A stretch of DNA of 64,000 bases from UBA5078 sp040384465 (GTDB taxonomy: Bacteria > Pseudomonadota > Gammaproteobacteria > Pseudomonadales > Pseudohongiellaceae): NCBI GenBank assembly GCA_040384465.1, contig JAZKJF010000001.1, positions 124,001 through 188,000 on the forward strand, in the 5' to 3' direction. A program made the translations under genes and the position numbers. A model generated the notes under the pieces. It did not search any database. It had not been told where the DNA came from and saw nothing but the letters and a program-made list of their open reading frames with translations. Below, piece after piece: positions 1 to 10,888 of the stretch. Within the stretch, counting starts at the first letter, position 1, and the number at the start of each line of letters is the position of its first letter.

Positions 1-921
1 GCGATTCCCGACACCGTACAGGCCGCCGAACAGAGCAGCCGCAACACCGCGATTGGCGTGCAGGATATGTTCGGTGACATCAGCCCGGTGATCGAGCCGA
101 CACACTCTACGCTCAGCAATCGTTCCGCAGTGCGCCCGTGGAGCGAACAGCACCGTCTCGCCGCCGAACGCGAGACTCTCGGGCTCTATTTAAGCGGCCA
201 CCCGGTCGACGAATTTCTGCCTGAGCTGGGACATATCACCCGCGACCGGCTCGCTAATCTCAAGCCTGAGCGCGAATATCAACTGGTGGCCGGGTTGGTA
301 GTCTCGATGCGCACGATGAAAAGCAAGCGCGGCGAAACCATTGCTTTCGTCACCCTCGATGATCGCAGTGCGCGCTTGGAATTCTCGTTATTTGCCAAAG
401 AGTACGAACAGTTCCGTGACCTGCTGCAGAAGGACACGATTCTGGTGGTGGACTGCCAGGTTAGCGTCGATGACTACAGTGGTGCGATGCGCGGGCGTGC
501 CCGCAGCGTCATGAGTCTGGACGCCGCCCGGCAGCGCTGTGCCCAGTTCCTCGATCTCTATCTGCACAAGGATTTTCTGGCGCCGGATTTCACTGGAAAA
601 CTGGCGCGCATTCTTGAGCCCCAGCGTGCCGATCTGGCACCTGTCTCGGTGACCCCTAATAAATCAGCACCTGCGACGCAACGCGGCCGTATGCAGGCCG
701 CACAACCGCCGTCAGGGGCGGAGGGGGAGCAGGCCACGGCGCGCGGTTGTCCCGTCCGTGTTCACTATGACCGTGGTGACTGCAAAGGCACGCTGTTGTT
801 AGGTGCGCAATGGGCCATTCTGCCGACGCAGGCACTGCTGCAGCGCTTGCAGGAAGAGTTCGGCAAAGCTCGCGTGGTGCTCAATTACAAGCACGACAAC
901 GGCCGTTCAGACATGCGCTGA
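1..921 (+). CDS. dnaE: DNA polymerase III subunit alpha, C-terminal part
   Basis: This is the 3' end of the gene for the replicative polymerase subunit. The reading frame is open from base 1, so the true start lies before the window, and 306 codons are visible. The visible part covers the end of the finger region and the C-terminal OB-fold. The OB-fold begins near REYQLVAGLVVSM and continues through the strand ETIAFVTLDDRSARLEF, which is typical of DnaE. The segment just before the C-terminus is Ala/Pro/Gln-rich and poorly conserved. The polymerase active-site domain is outside the window. Downstream accA is the usual neighbour in gammaproteobacteria, which supports the assignment. Confidence 0.95.
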   Translation, partial: AIPDTVQAAEQSSRNTAIGVQDMFGDISPVIEPTHSTLSNRSAVRPWSEQHRLAAERETLGLYLSGHPVDEFLPELGHITRDRLANLKPEREYQLVAGLVVSMRTMKSKRGETIAFVTLDDRSARLEFSLFAKEYEQFRDLLQKDTILVVDCQVSVDDYSGAMRGRARSVMSLDAARQRCAQFLDLYLHKDFLAPDFTGKLARILEPQRADLAPVSVTPNKSAPATQRGRMQAAQPPSGAEGEQATARGCPVRVHYDRGDCKGTLLLGAQWAILPTQALLQRLQEEFGKARVVLNYKHDNGRSDMR

Positions 922-1008
922 AGCGTCCGTTTTGGTGGTCGCTAAACGCTGGCGGCTTTTGTTATCATGGCAGCAACGTAAGCTTCATTACTGGAATATG
1001 ACATCGCT

Positions 1009-1962
1009 ATGAATCCGAATTACCTCGATTTTGAACAGCCTATCGCCGACCTGGAAGTGAAGATCAACGAGCTGCGTCTGGTGGGAGCCGACAACAAGCT
1101 GAACATTACCGACGAGATTCAAAAGCTTCAGGAAAAGAACACCAAGCTCACCGAGAAAATCTATTCCTCTTTGTCTCCCTGGCAGATTTCCCAGGTCGCC
1201 CGGCATCCACTGCGTCCTTACACTCTCGATTACATCAATCACATTTTCACGGATTTCGATGAGCTGCACGGTGACCGTCTGTTTGCAGATGACATGGCGC
1301 TGATCGGTGGTATTGCCCGTCTGGATGGTCGTCCCGTGATGGTGATCGGCCATCAGAAGGGCCGTGGCACCAAGGAGAAAGTCCGTCACAATTTCGGCAT
1401 GCCACGCCCCGAAGGGTATCGCAAGGCACGCCGCCTGATCGCCATGGCCGAGCGTTTCAAACTGCCGGTGCTGACGTTTATCGATACCCCTGGTGCTTAC
1501 CCGGGAATCGACTCCGAGGAGCGTGGCATCAACGAAGCGATCGCCGAAAACATGGCGATGATGTCGGCTGTGCGCACACCGCTGATCGCGACGGTGACCG
1601 GCGAGGCCAACTCCGGCGGTGCGATTGCCATCGGCATCGCCGATCATCTCAACATGCTCGAATATTCCACCTACACGGTGATCACGCCGGAAGGCTGTGC
1701 AACCATTCTCTGGAAGTCTGCTGAGTATGCGTCTGCCGCTGCCGAGGCGATGGGGGTGACCTCCAAGCGTCTGGAAGAGCTGGGCATCGTCGACAGTACC
1801 ATCACGGAGCCACTGGGCGGTGCGCATCGTGATGTGCCTGCGATGGCGGCGAACATCAAAACCGCGCTGATCGAGCAGGTGGATAGACTTTCCCGCTTGT
1901 CGCTGGATGAACTCGTCCAGCGCCGTTACCAGCGTCTGATGAGCTACGGTATTTCCAACTGA
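1009..1962 (+). CDS. accA: Acetyl-CoA carboxylase carboxyltransferase subunit alpha
   Basis: AccA and AccD form the carboxyltransferase that moves the carboxyl group from carboxybiotin to acetyl-CoA, giving malonyl-CoA for fatty acid synthesis in the cytoplasm. The 317 residues match the usual family length of about 315-320. They begin with the typical MNPNYLDFEQPI and contain the conserved core FIDTPGAYPGIDSEERG followed by the oxyanion/CoA region GEANSGGAIAIG. The ATG at 1009 gives the normal family N-terminus, although no strong ribosome binding site precedes it. The gene lies between dnaE and tilS, the standard order, and is probably cotranscribed with dnaE. Confidence 0.97.
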   Translation: MNPNYLDFEQPIADLEVKINELRLVGADNKLNITDEIQKLQEKNTKLTEKIYSSLSPWQISQVARHPLRPYTLDYINHIFTDFDELHGDRLFADDMALIGGIARLDGRPVMVIGHQKGRGTKEKVRHNFGMPRPEGYRKARRLIAMAERFKLPVLTFIDTPGAYPGIDSEERGINEAIAENMAMMSAVRTPLIATVTGEANSGGAIAIGIADHLNMLEYSTYTVITPEGCATILWKSAEYASAAAEAMGVTSKRLEELGIVDSTITEPLGGAHRDVPAMAANIKTALIEQVDRLSRLSLDELVQRRYQRLMSYGISN

Positions 1963-1996
1963 CCTCTGGATATCCCCAGAACGAGTCCTTCAAGGC

Positions 1997-3394
1997 ATGA
2001 CCTTCACCGAACAGTCACTGTCTGCGCAGCTCGCCGGAATTCCGGCAGGTGGCAGGCTGGTGGTGGCATTCAGCGGAGGTCTGGATTCTTCGGTCTTGCT
2101 GTGGGCGTTGTATCGTCTGCGGCAGGCCAACCCCGATGCTTTCTCTCTCTCGGCGATCCATGTCAACCATGGCCTGAGTTCCAATGCCGCTGCCTGGCAA
2201 CACTTCTGCGAACAAACCTGCGCGCGGCTGGGCATCGAGTTGTCAGTGGAACTTGTGCATATTGCCCGGGAGTCCGGCGCCAGTCTCGAAAATCTCGCTC
2301 GTGAGCAACGCTATGCGGCCTTCGTGCGGCAGCTGAGAGCAGGGGACTGCCTGGTCATGGGGCATCATCTGGATGATCAAGCGGAGACTTTTCTGCTGCG
2401 AACATTACGCGGTGCTGGCCCTCGTGGTCTTGCCGCGATGCCCCGCACCCGGCCTCTGGGAGCGGGTACACTGCTGCGCCCGCTGCTGAGTGTCACGCGT
2501 CAAACATTGGAAGAGTTTGCCCGCACGGAACAGCTGCAATGGATAGAGGATGAGAGCAACGATTCAACACTATTTGATCGCAACTACTGCCGTCACGAAC
2601 TGCTCCCGGTGATCGCCAGGCGCTGGCCTTCCTATCGGGAAAAATGGTTGCGCAGCATGCAGTTAGGCGGTGAAGCTGAAGAATTGCTGCAGGAGTTGGC
2701 GGCGCAGGATTACGCACAGGTATGCACGGCAGACGAGACGATTCTCGATGCTGCTCAGCTGCTGCAGCTGAGCCCGGCCCGACAACGCAACCTCCTGCGT
2801 TACTGGCTGCAACGCGTCGGTGCAGCAGAGCCGGGTTGGCATGTGCTGCAGCAGATAGTCGTTGAATTGCTCCCGGCAGCTGTCGATGCGCAGCCAGAGA
2901 TCAGCTGGGGCGGGCGAGAGTGGGAGTCGACAGCTGGTCAGTTGGATGCTCACAAGCCTCCGTCCCGTTTCCTGTTGCGCCGCTATCGGAATCGCTTGCA
3001 CCTGCTGCGTGAGCAGTCTGCATGGTCCAATCAGGAGCGCTTCTTCTGGCAGCCACCACTGCCCTTGCCGTTGCCAGGCAATGGCAGCCTGCAGGCATTG
3101 GCAGGTCATGGTGAGGGGCTGCGGCAGTTGCCAGTGGGTTCGCTGCTGCAGGTGCGTTACCGGCAGGGAGGCGAGCGTTGTTGTCTGGCAGGACGTCGCA
3201 CACGCACCGTAAAGAAGGTGCTGCAGGACGCCGCAATACCACCCTGGTTGCGGGAGCGTTTGCCGTTGCTGTACGTGAACGATGAACTGGTCTGCATTCC
3301 GGGTGTTGGCGTTTGTGAAGGGTGGCAGGCAACGGGGAATGAACGCTCCTGGAAGGTCATCTGGCAGCCCGTGCCAAACACTCCGGCATCGTAA
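1997..3394 (+). CDS. tilS: tRNA(Ile)-lysidine synthase
   Basis: TilS converts C34 of the tRNA(Ile) CAU anticodon to lysidine using ATP and lysine, so that AUA is read as isoleucine. The N-terminal PP-loop SGGLDS lies at residues 26-31, followed by HVNHGLS, and HHLDDQAETFLLR is the conserved N-type ATPase signature. The C-terminal half carries the TilS substrate-binding and small C-terminal domains (near RTVKKVLQDAAIPPWLRERL). The length of 465 aa is slightly above the E. coli protein (432). The gene starts 34 bases after accA and is probably in the same transcription unit. Confidence 0.95.
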   Translation: MTFTEQSLSAQLAGIPAGGRLVVAFSGGLDSSVLLWALYRLRQANPDAFSLSAIHVNHGLSSNAAAWQHFCEQTCARLGIELSVELVHIARESGASLENLAREQRYAAFVRQLRAGDCLVMGHHLDDQAETFLLRTLRGAGPRGLAAMPRTRPLGAGTLLRPLLSVTRQTLEEFARTEQLQWIEDESNDSTLFDRNYCRHELLPVIARRWPSYREKWLRSMQLGGEAEELLQELAAQDYAQVCTADETILDAAQLLQLSPARQRNLLRYWLQRVGAAEPGWHVLQQIVVELLPAAVDAQPEISWGGREWESTAGQLDAHKPPSRFLLRRYRNRLHLLREQSAWSNQERFFWQPPLPLPLPGNGSLQALAGHGEGLRQLPVGSLLQVRYRQGGERCCLAGRRTRTVKKVLQDAAIPPWLRERLPLLYVNDELVCIPGVGVCEGWQATGNERSWKVIWQPVPNTPAS

Positions 3395-3606
3395 ATTCTG
3401 TGTGAACTTGCACGCATTCCTGTCGAGCAATCACCGTGTCAATCAGGCCATCGCAGATTTTTGCGTTGTGGTCAGGCATGGCTTCTGGTAGTCTGTAGTC
3501 CCATCTGTAGGTGCTTGTTTAAAATGCTTTTTTAACGTGTTTTCACAAGCAGCCGCAACACATCTGAATCTGATTCACTCGCTTGTTTACTCTGGATGGG
3601 GCGTTA

Positions 3607-5234
<1,628 letters not shown>

Positions 5235-5238
<4 letters not shown>

Positions 5239-6095
5239 CACAAGTGACTGACCACTACAAGACCATCAAGGTCGGCAACACCGCGTTCAATAACGCCAGT
5301 CCATTCGTGTTGATGGGCGGCATGAACGTGTTGGAGTCGGAGGAATTGGCTCACGAAGTGGCCGCGCATTTTGTCGCGGTGACCCGTAAGCTGGGTATTC
5401 CCTATATTTTCAAAGCGTCCTTCGACAAGGCCAACCGCTCTTCGATTCATTCCTATCGTGGACCGGGGCTGGAGAAGGGGCTGCAGATTCTGGATTCCAT
5501 CAAGACGCGTTATGGCGTGCCCGTGGTGACCGATGTCCACGAGACCTGGCAGGCACAACCGGCCAGCGAAGTCGCGGACATTATTCAGCTGCCAGCTTTC
5601 CTGTCGCGGCAGACCGATCTGGTGGAAGCGATGGCAAAAACCGGTGCGGTCATCAACATCAAGAAGGCCCAGTTTTTAGCACCGCAGGAAATGCGTCATA
5701 TCCTCACCAAGTTCGAGGAAGCCGGTAACGACAAACTGATGCTGTGTGAGCGCGGCTCCAGCTTCGGCTACAACAATCTGGTTGTGGACATGCTGGGCTT
5801 CTCGGTCATGAAGCAGTTTGCATATCCGCTGGTGTTCGATGTCACGCACTCTTTGCAGAAGCCCGGTGGCCTTTCCGCGAGTGCCGATGGTCGACGTGCC
5901 GACGTCACCACACTGGCGCGGGCAGGCATGAGTCAGGGAATCGCGGGCTTGTTTATCGAAGCGCACCCGGACCCAGCCAAGGCGAAATGCGATGGGCCTT
6001 GCGCGCTGCCGCTGGACAAGCTGGAAGAATTTCTTGTGCAGATGAAAGCGGTCGATGATCTGGTGAAGAGCTTTCCGGAAATCAATACCGCTTGA
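5235..6095 (+). CDS. kdsA: 3-deoxy-8-phosphooctulonate synthase (KDO-8-P synthase)
   Basis: KdsA condenses phosphoenolpyruvate with arabinose 5-phosphate to make KDO-8-phosphate, the precursor of the lipopolysaccharide inner core. The 286-residue protein contains the family stretches FKASFDKANRSS, TDVHE and the C-terminal FIEAHPDPAKAKCDGP. It starts with GTG at 5235, overlapping the pyrG stop in a GTGA arrangement. It sits between pyrG and eno, the usual gammaproteobacterial order. Confidence 0.96.
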
Positions 6096-6169
6096 ACATC
6101 ACAACATTCGCATGCCTGCGCACAGGCAACTACTGAATCTGAAACGTTTGGAGAGAGCAAGGTAACAAC

Positions 6170-7468
6170 ATGGCAGAGATCAAACAAATACGGGCAAGGG
6201 AAATTCTGGACTCGCGTGGCAATCCAACCATCGAGGCCGACGTGATACTGGCTTCCGGCGTGATGGGCACCGCCTGTGCGCCGTCTGGTGCGTCAACTGG
6301 TTCGCGCGAAGCACTGGAACTGCGCGACAAAGACCCGGCCCGTTACCTCGGCAAGGGCGTCTTGATTGCCGTCAACAACGTCAACACGTCAATTCGTGAC
6401 CTGCTGCTCGGCCGCAATGCTGCCGATCAGGAGGCACTGGATCGCGCGATGATCGACCTCGACGGCACACCCAACAAATCCAGCCTCGGCGCCAACGCAA
6501 TCCTGGCGGTGTCGCTGGCGGCAGCGAAAGCAGCAGCCCTGGAGAGCAAAACGCCGTTGTACGCGCACATCGCTCAGCTCAACGGCAGCAGCGGTAATCT
6601 GTCCTTGCCCGTGCCGATGATGAACATCATCAATGGCGGCGAGCACGCCGACAACAACGTCGATATTCAGGAGTTCATGGTACAGCCAGTCGGTGCGCCG
6701 TCCTTCTCTGAAGCGTTGCGCTACGGTGCGGAAATTTTCCACAGTCTGAAGGCTGTTCTGCACAAGATGGGGCTGAGCACATCGGTCGGTGACGAGGGTG
6801 GTTTTGCTCCCAATCTGCCGTCCAACGCAGCGGCTCTGGATGCAATCCTGCAAGCCGTCGAGAAGACTGGCCTGAAGATGGGCACGGATGTGCGTCTGGC
6901 ACTGGACTGTGCGGCCTCCGAGTTCTACCGCGATGGCAAATATCACCTCAAGGGTGAGAATGCCGTGTACGACTCTGCAGGTTTCGTCGACTACCTGGCT
7001 AAGCTGGCGACCGATTACAAAATCCTTTCCATTGAAGACGGTATGGACGAGAGTGACTGGGACGGCTGGGCGAAACTGACCCGCAAGATCGGAGATCGCG
7101 TGCAACTGGTCGGTGACGACCTGTTCGTGACTAACACAGCGATTCTGAGTCGCGGCATCAAGGAAAGCATTGCGAACTCCATCCTGATCAAGTTCAACCA
7201 GATCGGCACGCTGTCCGAGACACTGGCGGCGATTCGCATGGCGAAGAAGGCTGGCTATACCGCCGTGATTTCTCACCGTTCTGGTGAAACTGAAGACACG
7301 ACCATTGCCGACTTGGCAGTAGCCACTGGTGCAGGTCAGATCAAGACGGGTTCGCTGTGCCGTTCTGATCGCGTCTCCAAGTACAACCGTCTGCTGCGTA
7401 TTGAGCAGGAGCTGGGCAGTCGTGCGATTTACCGTGGTATCGAAGAGTTCCGACATATTGCTGGTTAA
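6170..7468 (+). CDS. eno: Enolase
   Basis: Enolase interconverts 2-phosphoglycerate and phosphoenolpyruvate, and in many proteobacteria it is also part of the RNA degradosome. The 432-residue protein has the N-terminal signature EILDSRGNPTIEADV, the metal-binding SIEDGMDESDW region and the catalytic loop SHRSGETEDT. A purine-rich ribosome binding site (GGAGAGAGCAAGG) lies just before the ATG. The gene is followed after 14 bases by ftsB, the conserved pair in this class of bacteria. Confidence 0.97.
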   Translation: MAEIKQIRAREILDSRGNPTIEADVILASGVMGTACAPSGASTGSREALELRDKDPARYLGKGVLIAVNNVNTSIRDLLLGRNAADQEALDRAMIDLDGTPNKSSLGANAILAVSLAAAKAAALESKTPLYAHIAQLNGSSGNLSLPVPMMNIINGGEHADNNVDIQEFMVQPVGAPSFSEALRYGAEIFHSLKAVLHKMGLSTSVGDEGGFAPNLPSNAAALDAILQAVEKTGLKMGTDVRLALDCAASEFYRDGKYHLKGENAVYDSAGFVDYLAKLATDYKILSIEDGMDESDWDGWAKLTRKIGDRVQLVGDDLFVTNTAILSRGIKESIANSILIKFNQIGTLSETLAAIRMAKKAGYTAVISHRSGETEDTTIADLAVATGAGQIKTGSLCRSDRVSKYNRLLRIEQELGSRAIYRGIEEFRHIAG

Positions 7469-7482
7469 ACAATCGAGACGGA

Positions 7483-7758
7483 ATGACTATGAAAGTACTC
7501 CTGGGTGCGCTGGTCGTGGTGTTGGTGATGTTGCAGGTCAATCTGTGGGTGGGAGAGGGCAGCGTCTCCCAGCTGCGCAGTCTCGAATCCCAGGTTGAGG
7601 TCCAGAAACAGGAGAACGTGGTCCTGGCAGACCGCAACCTGGAACTGGAGAATGAAGTGCTGGATCTGAAGACGGGGCTTGATGCCGTTGAGGAGCGAGC
7701 GCGCAGCGAGTTCGGGATGGTGAAGGATAACGAGACACTCTTTCTCATCGTCGAGTAA
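7483..7758 (+). CDS. ftsB: Cell division protein FtsB
   Basis: FtsB is a small bitopic inner-membrane protein that joins FtsL and FtsQ in the divisome and helps activate septal peptidoglycan synthesis. The 91 residues show a very short cytoplasmic start, one membrane helix (about residues 4-20, VLLGALVVVLVMLQVNLWVG) and a periplasmic coiled coil (about 25-60), followed by the conserved EERARSEFGMVKDNETLF. An alternative ATG two codons downstream is equally possible. The eno-ftsB-ispD-ispF order supports the call. A terminator lies right after the gene. Confidence 0.93.
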   Translation: MTMKVLLGALVVVLVMLQVNLWVGEGSVSQLRSLESQVEVQKQENVVLADRNLELENEVLDLKTGLDAVEERARSEFGMVKDNETLFLIVE

Positions 7759-7780
7759 AGAGACTTTCGAAGCGAAGCAG

Positions 7781-7808
7781 ATGCCGGTGAATGCCGGCAT
7801 TTGTTTTT
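7781..7808 (+). terminator. Rho-independent terminator after ftsB
   Basis: The perfect 7-bp stem ATGCCGG / CCGGCAT with a 6-base loop is followed immediately by TTGTTTTT. It lies in the short gap between the ftsB stop and the ispD start. This suggests that ispD-ispF-truD are at least partly transcribed separately from eno-ftsB. Confidence 0.75.
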
Positions 7809-7826
7809 ACAGAGTCAGGGCTTTCT

Positions 7827-8546
7827 ATGACGATCTGGGCAATTATTCCGGCGGCAGGTGTGGGTACCCGCATGCAGGCTGCGGCGCCGAAACAGTACTT
7901 GCTGATCAATGGTCAGGCGGTACTTGCCCACACCGTTGCACGTTTGAACGCGGTGTCTTCAGTAGAGCGCATCGTGGTGGCGCTGCATCCGCAGGATGAC
8001 AGATGGGCGACGCTGGGGTTGTATTCCGGGCCGCGTCTACAGACCTGTGTCGGCGGGGCGGATCGTTGCCACTCGGTGCTGAATGCACTCAACGCTTTGC
8101 GTGAAGACGGTCAGGAGGACGACTGGGTATTGGTGCATGATGCCGTCAGGCCCTGCGTCAGCGTGAGTGACATTGAACGCTTGCTGGCAGAGGTTGCAGA
8201 TCACCCGGTTGGAGGTCTGCTGGCAGTGCCGGTGAGCAGCACGCTGAAGAGGGCCGGACCAGAAGGCGATGTCAGCGCCACTGTTGATCGCACGGATATC
8301 TGGCAAGCCGGCACACCACAGGTCTTCCGTTATGGCTTGCTGCACAGAACACTGACGGAGGCGATTGCGGCAGGCACGCTCGTCACCGACGAAGCGTCCG
8401 CATTGGAGCTGGCAGGATTCGCACCACGACTGGTACGAGGCCGTGCAGACAACATCAAGATCACCTACCCGGAAGATCTGCTGTTGGCGCGCTTGATCCT
8501 TGAGGCCCAGAGGCTGGAAGAACGGTCCGTTGAAAAACAAAAGTGA
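7827..8546 (+). CDS. ispD: 2-C-methyl-D-erythritol 4-phosphate cytidylyltransferase
   Basis: IspD makes CDP-methylerythritol from MEP and CTP in the non-mevalonate isoprenoid pathway. The nucleotide-binding start IIPAAGVGTRMQAAAPKQYL (residues 5-24) and VLVHDAVRPCVS are diagnostic. The frame extends upstream to an ATG at 7791, but that segment lies across the preceding terminator. The ATG at 7827 gives the normal 239-residue protein. The stop overlaps a GTG in the ispF frame, so ispD and ispF are probably coupled. Confidence 0.95.
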   Translation: MTIWAIIPAAGVGTRMQAAAPKQYLLINGQAVLAHTVARLNAVSSVERIVVALHPQDDRWATLGLYSGPRLQTCVGGADRCHSVLNALNALREDGQEDDWVLVHDAVRPCVSVSDIERLLAEVADHPVGGLLAVPVSSTLKRAGPEGDVSATVDRTDIWQAGTPQVFRYGLLHRTLTEAIAAGTLVTDEASALELAGFAPRLVRGRADNIKITYPEDLLLARLILEAQRLEERSVEKQK

Positions 8547-8563
8547 AGTCAGGAGACATTGCA

Positions 8564-9064
8564 ATGTGGAACAGGATCAGGATCGGCCATGGCTACGACG
8601 CGCATCGTTTCGCGGACAGCCTGCTGCCCGACAAACCCCTGATACTGGGTGGCGTGCAACTGCCGCATGACCGCAGCCTGATTGCCCACTCCGACGGTGA
8701 CGCCGTGATCCATGCTCTGTGCGACGCCATTCTGGGTGCACTCGGTCTGGGCGATATCGGTCGACATTTTCCAGATACGGATCAGGCCTTCAGTAATATC
8801 GACAGCGGCATTCTGTTGCAGCGCGTGTGCAGTCTGATGACCACTGAACGCTGGAAACCCGGTAATGTCGATATCACGATTCTGGCGCAGGCCCCGCGTA
8901 TGGCGCCGCATATCGAGGCGATGCGTAAACGTCTGGCCGGGTTGATGGGGATTCTGCCTGAGCAGATCAACGTCAAGGCGTCGACCACTGAGGGCATGGG
9001 GTTTGTCGGGCGTCGCGAAGGTCTGGAAACCTACGCAGTGGTGTTGCTTTACCGTGACGAGTGA
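8564..9064 (+). CDS. ispF: 2-C-methyl-D-erythritol 2,4-cyclodiphosphate synthase
   Basis: IspF cyclises CDP-ME 2-phosphate to the 2,4-cyclodiphosphate with loss of CMP, two steps after IspD. The metal-binding D-x-H is visible in RIGHGYDAHRF, and LIAHSDGDAVIHA and KASTTEGMGFVGR are family signatures. The ATG at 8564 follows AGGAGA with good spacing and gives 166 aa. The GTG at 8543 that overlaps the ispD stop would add seven residues and is less likely. The 3' end overlaps truD. Confidence 0.94.
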   Translation: MWNRIRIGHGYDAHRFADSLLPDKPLILGGVQLPHDRSLIAHSDGDAVIHALCDAILGALGLGDIGRHFPDTDQAFSNIDSGILLQRVCSLMTTERWKPGNVDITILAQAPRMAPHIEAMRKRLAGLMGILPEQINVKASTTEGMGFVGRREGLETYAVVLLYRDE

Positions 9065-10154
9065 AGCGCTCGCACAATTGGGGTATGCCTGTGGAAAGCC
9101 GCAGTGGTCAGCAGTCTTCAAGCATGAGGTTGCTGATTTTTGTGTGGAAGAGGATCTCGGGTTTGAATTGAGCGGTGCGGGTGAGCACCTGTGTGTGCAA
9201 ATCCGCAAGACGGGTGTGGCCACGCCACAGGTGGTGCGTGCGCTGTCCCGTGCAGCGGCGGTGCGCGAACAGGACATCGGCTACGCAGGATTGAAAGACC
9301 GGCAGGGCATCTGTGTGCAATGGTTCAGCATCTACTTGCCTTCAACCCGGGAACCGGATTTCGGCGGCTTTCCCGAAGCGGGTATGGAAATACTGCAGGC
9401 TGTGCGGAACAGCAGAAAGATTCGCCGTGGCAGTCACCGGAGCAACCAGTTTCGGATTCTCTTGCGCGAGCTGACGGATAACGATGTCGCCGGGCCTGTT
9501 CCTCCAGACGCCTCCGCCGCGCTGGTTCCGAACGACCTGCTGCTGCGGCTGCAGACCATCGCTGCCCGGGGAGTGCCGAATTATTTTGGTGAACAACGTT
9601 TCGGGACTCACAACGATAATGTGGCAATGGCGGCTCGTTTGTTCAGTGGTGAGTTGCGGATGGCAAGGGGTTTCAAACGTGGCATGTTGCTCTCTGCGGC
9701 CAGATCCTGTGTCTTCAATGAGGTGCTGTCGGAACGGGTGTTGGCACAGAACTGGGACAAATACCTGCAAGGTGATGTCATGAACCTGGACGGAACGGAG
9801 AGTGTTTTCGTGCCGGACGCTTGGGATGCGACTCTGCAGGCAAGATTGGAGTTCATGGATATCCACCCCACAGGACCTCTGTGGGGAAAGGGAGCCCTGC
9901 GCAGCAGCGCTGACGCTGGTGCGTTGGAGAGGCTCGCTGTTGAGCCGCACCGTGAACTTTGTACCGGCCTTGAAACGGCCGGACTGGAGCAGGCGCGGCG
10001 CAGTTTGCGTCTGCCCGTGCAAGCCTTGCAATGGGCAGGGTTGCCAGACAGGAAGCTGGAATTGCAATTCAGTCTGCCACCCGGCACTTATGCAACCTCG
10101 GTATTGCGGGAATTGGTGGTATTGGTCGACGACAACATGAGAATAATGAATTGA
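9054..10154 (+). CDS. truD: tRNA pseudouridine(13) synthase
   Basis: TruD isomerises U13 of tRNA(Glu) to pseudouridine. The catalytic aspartate lies in the conserved IGYAGLKDRQG. NYFGEQRFG and the C-terminal LPPGTYATSVLREL are family hallmarks. The inserted TRUD domain occupies roughly residues 140-300. The start is uncertain: the frame is open to 9003 inside ispF, and I chose the GTG at 9054 because it gives about 366 aa, close to the usual length of about 350, and an 11-base overlap with ispF. In relatives surE follows truD; here pcm follows directly. Confidence 0.9.
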   Translation: MTSEALAQLGYACGKPQWSAVFKHEVADFCVEEDLGFELSGAGEHLCVQIRKTGVATPQVVRALSRAAAVREQDIGYAGLKDRQGICVQWFSIYLPSTREPDFGGFPEAGMEILQAVRNSRKIRRGSHRSNQFRILLRELTDNDVAGPVPPDASAALVPNDLLLRLQTIAARGVPNYFGEQRFGTHNDNVAMAARLFSGELRMARGFKRGMLLSAARSCVFNEVLSERVLAQNWDKYLQGDVMNLDGTESVFVPDAWDATLQARLEFMDIHPTGPLWGKGALRSSADAGALERLAVEPHRELCTGLETAGLEQARRSLRLPVQALQWAGLPDRKLELQFSLPPGTYATSVLRELVVLVDDNMRIMN

Positions 10155-10180
10155 GCAACGTGAATCTGGCTGGCATTGGC

Positions 10181-10837
10181 ATGACCTCGCAGCGTACGCG
10201 TGAGCGCCTGATCGGTCGTCTGATCGAACAAGGCATCAGCGACTGGTCTGTTCTCGACGTCATGCGCAGCACCCCACGGCATATCTTTCTGGAAGAGGCT
10301 CTGGCACACAAAGCCTACGAAGATGTGTCTCTGCCGATCGGCTACAACCAGACCATTTCCCAGCCTTATATCGTTGCGAAGATGACTGAAGCCGTCCTCA
10401 AAAACCATCCGTCCCTGGAACAAGGCAAGCTGGGCACCGTGTTGGAAGTAGGTACCGGGTGCGGTTATCAGACAGCCATCATTGCGCCACTTGCCCGCAA
10501 AGTGTATTCCGTCGAGCGGATCAAACCCTTACTGGAAAAGGCTCGCAACAACATTCGTCTGCTCGGGCTAACCAACGTCCAGTTCAAACACGATGACGGC
10601 AGTCTGGGGTGGAAAGAGCGAGGGCCGTTTGATGCCATTATCACAGCCGCCGCTCCTCAACAAGTGCCGCAGGAATTGCTGGCTCAGCTAGCTGAAGGCG
10701 GGCGTTTGATTATCCCCATCGGGGGTGAGGATGTGCAGGAGCTGCGTCTGATTACGCGCACGGGAAATGAATTCAAGACTGACGTCGTGGCAGCGGTGAG
10801 ATTTGTGCCACTCTTGGTTGGTCAAATACAGGGTTAG
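10181..10837 (+). CDS. pcm: Protein-L-isoaspartate O-methyltransferase
   Basis: Pcm methylates isoaspartyl residues in aged proteins with S-adenosylmethionine to start their repair. The N-terminus MTSQRTRERLI is nearly identical to the pseudomonad enzyme. The SAM-binding motif VLEVGTGCGYQTAI and the preceding QTISQPYIVAKMTE are typical, and the length of 218 aa fits. In-frame GTG at 10160 and TTG at 10151 (overlapping the truD stop) are alternative starts. The gene belongs to the stationary-phase pcm-nlpD-rpoS neighbourhood. Confidence 0.93.
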   Translation: MTSQRTRERLIGRLIEQGISDWSVLDVMRSTPRHIFLEEALAHKAYEDVSLPIGYNQTISQPYIVAKMTEAVLKNHPSLEQGKLGTVLEVGTGCGYQTAIIAPLARKVYSVERIKPLLEKARNNIRLLGLTNVQFKHDDGSLGWKERGPFDAIITAAAPQQVPQELLAQLAEGGRLIIPIGGEDVQELRLITRTGNEFKTDVVAAVRFVPLLVGQIQG

Positions 10838-10888
10838 GATTTTTTCGCCGCCTGACGGCCATTCAGGCAAACAAATGGAGATGTATTG

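Noticed and set aside
988..1827. 279-codon minus-strand frame opposite accA
   Set aside because: Entirely antisense to AccA, with low-complexity His/Arg-rich composition typical of shadow frames.
6389..7456. 355-codon minus-strand frame opposite eno
   Set aside because: Antisense to enolase over its whole length and without recognisable domains.
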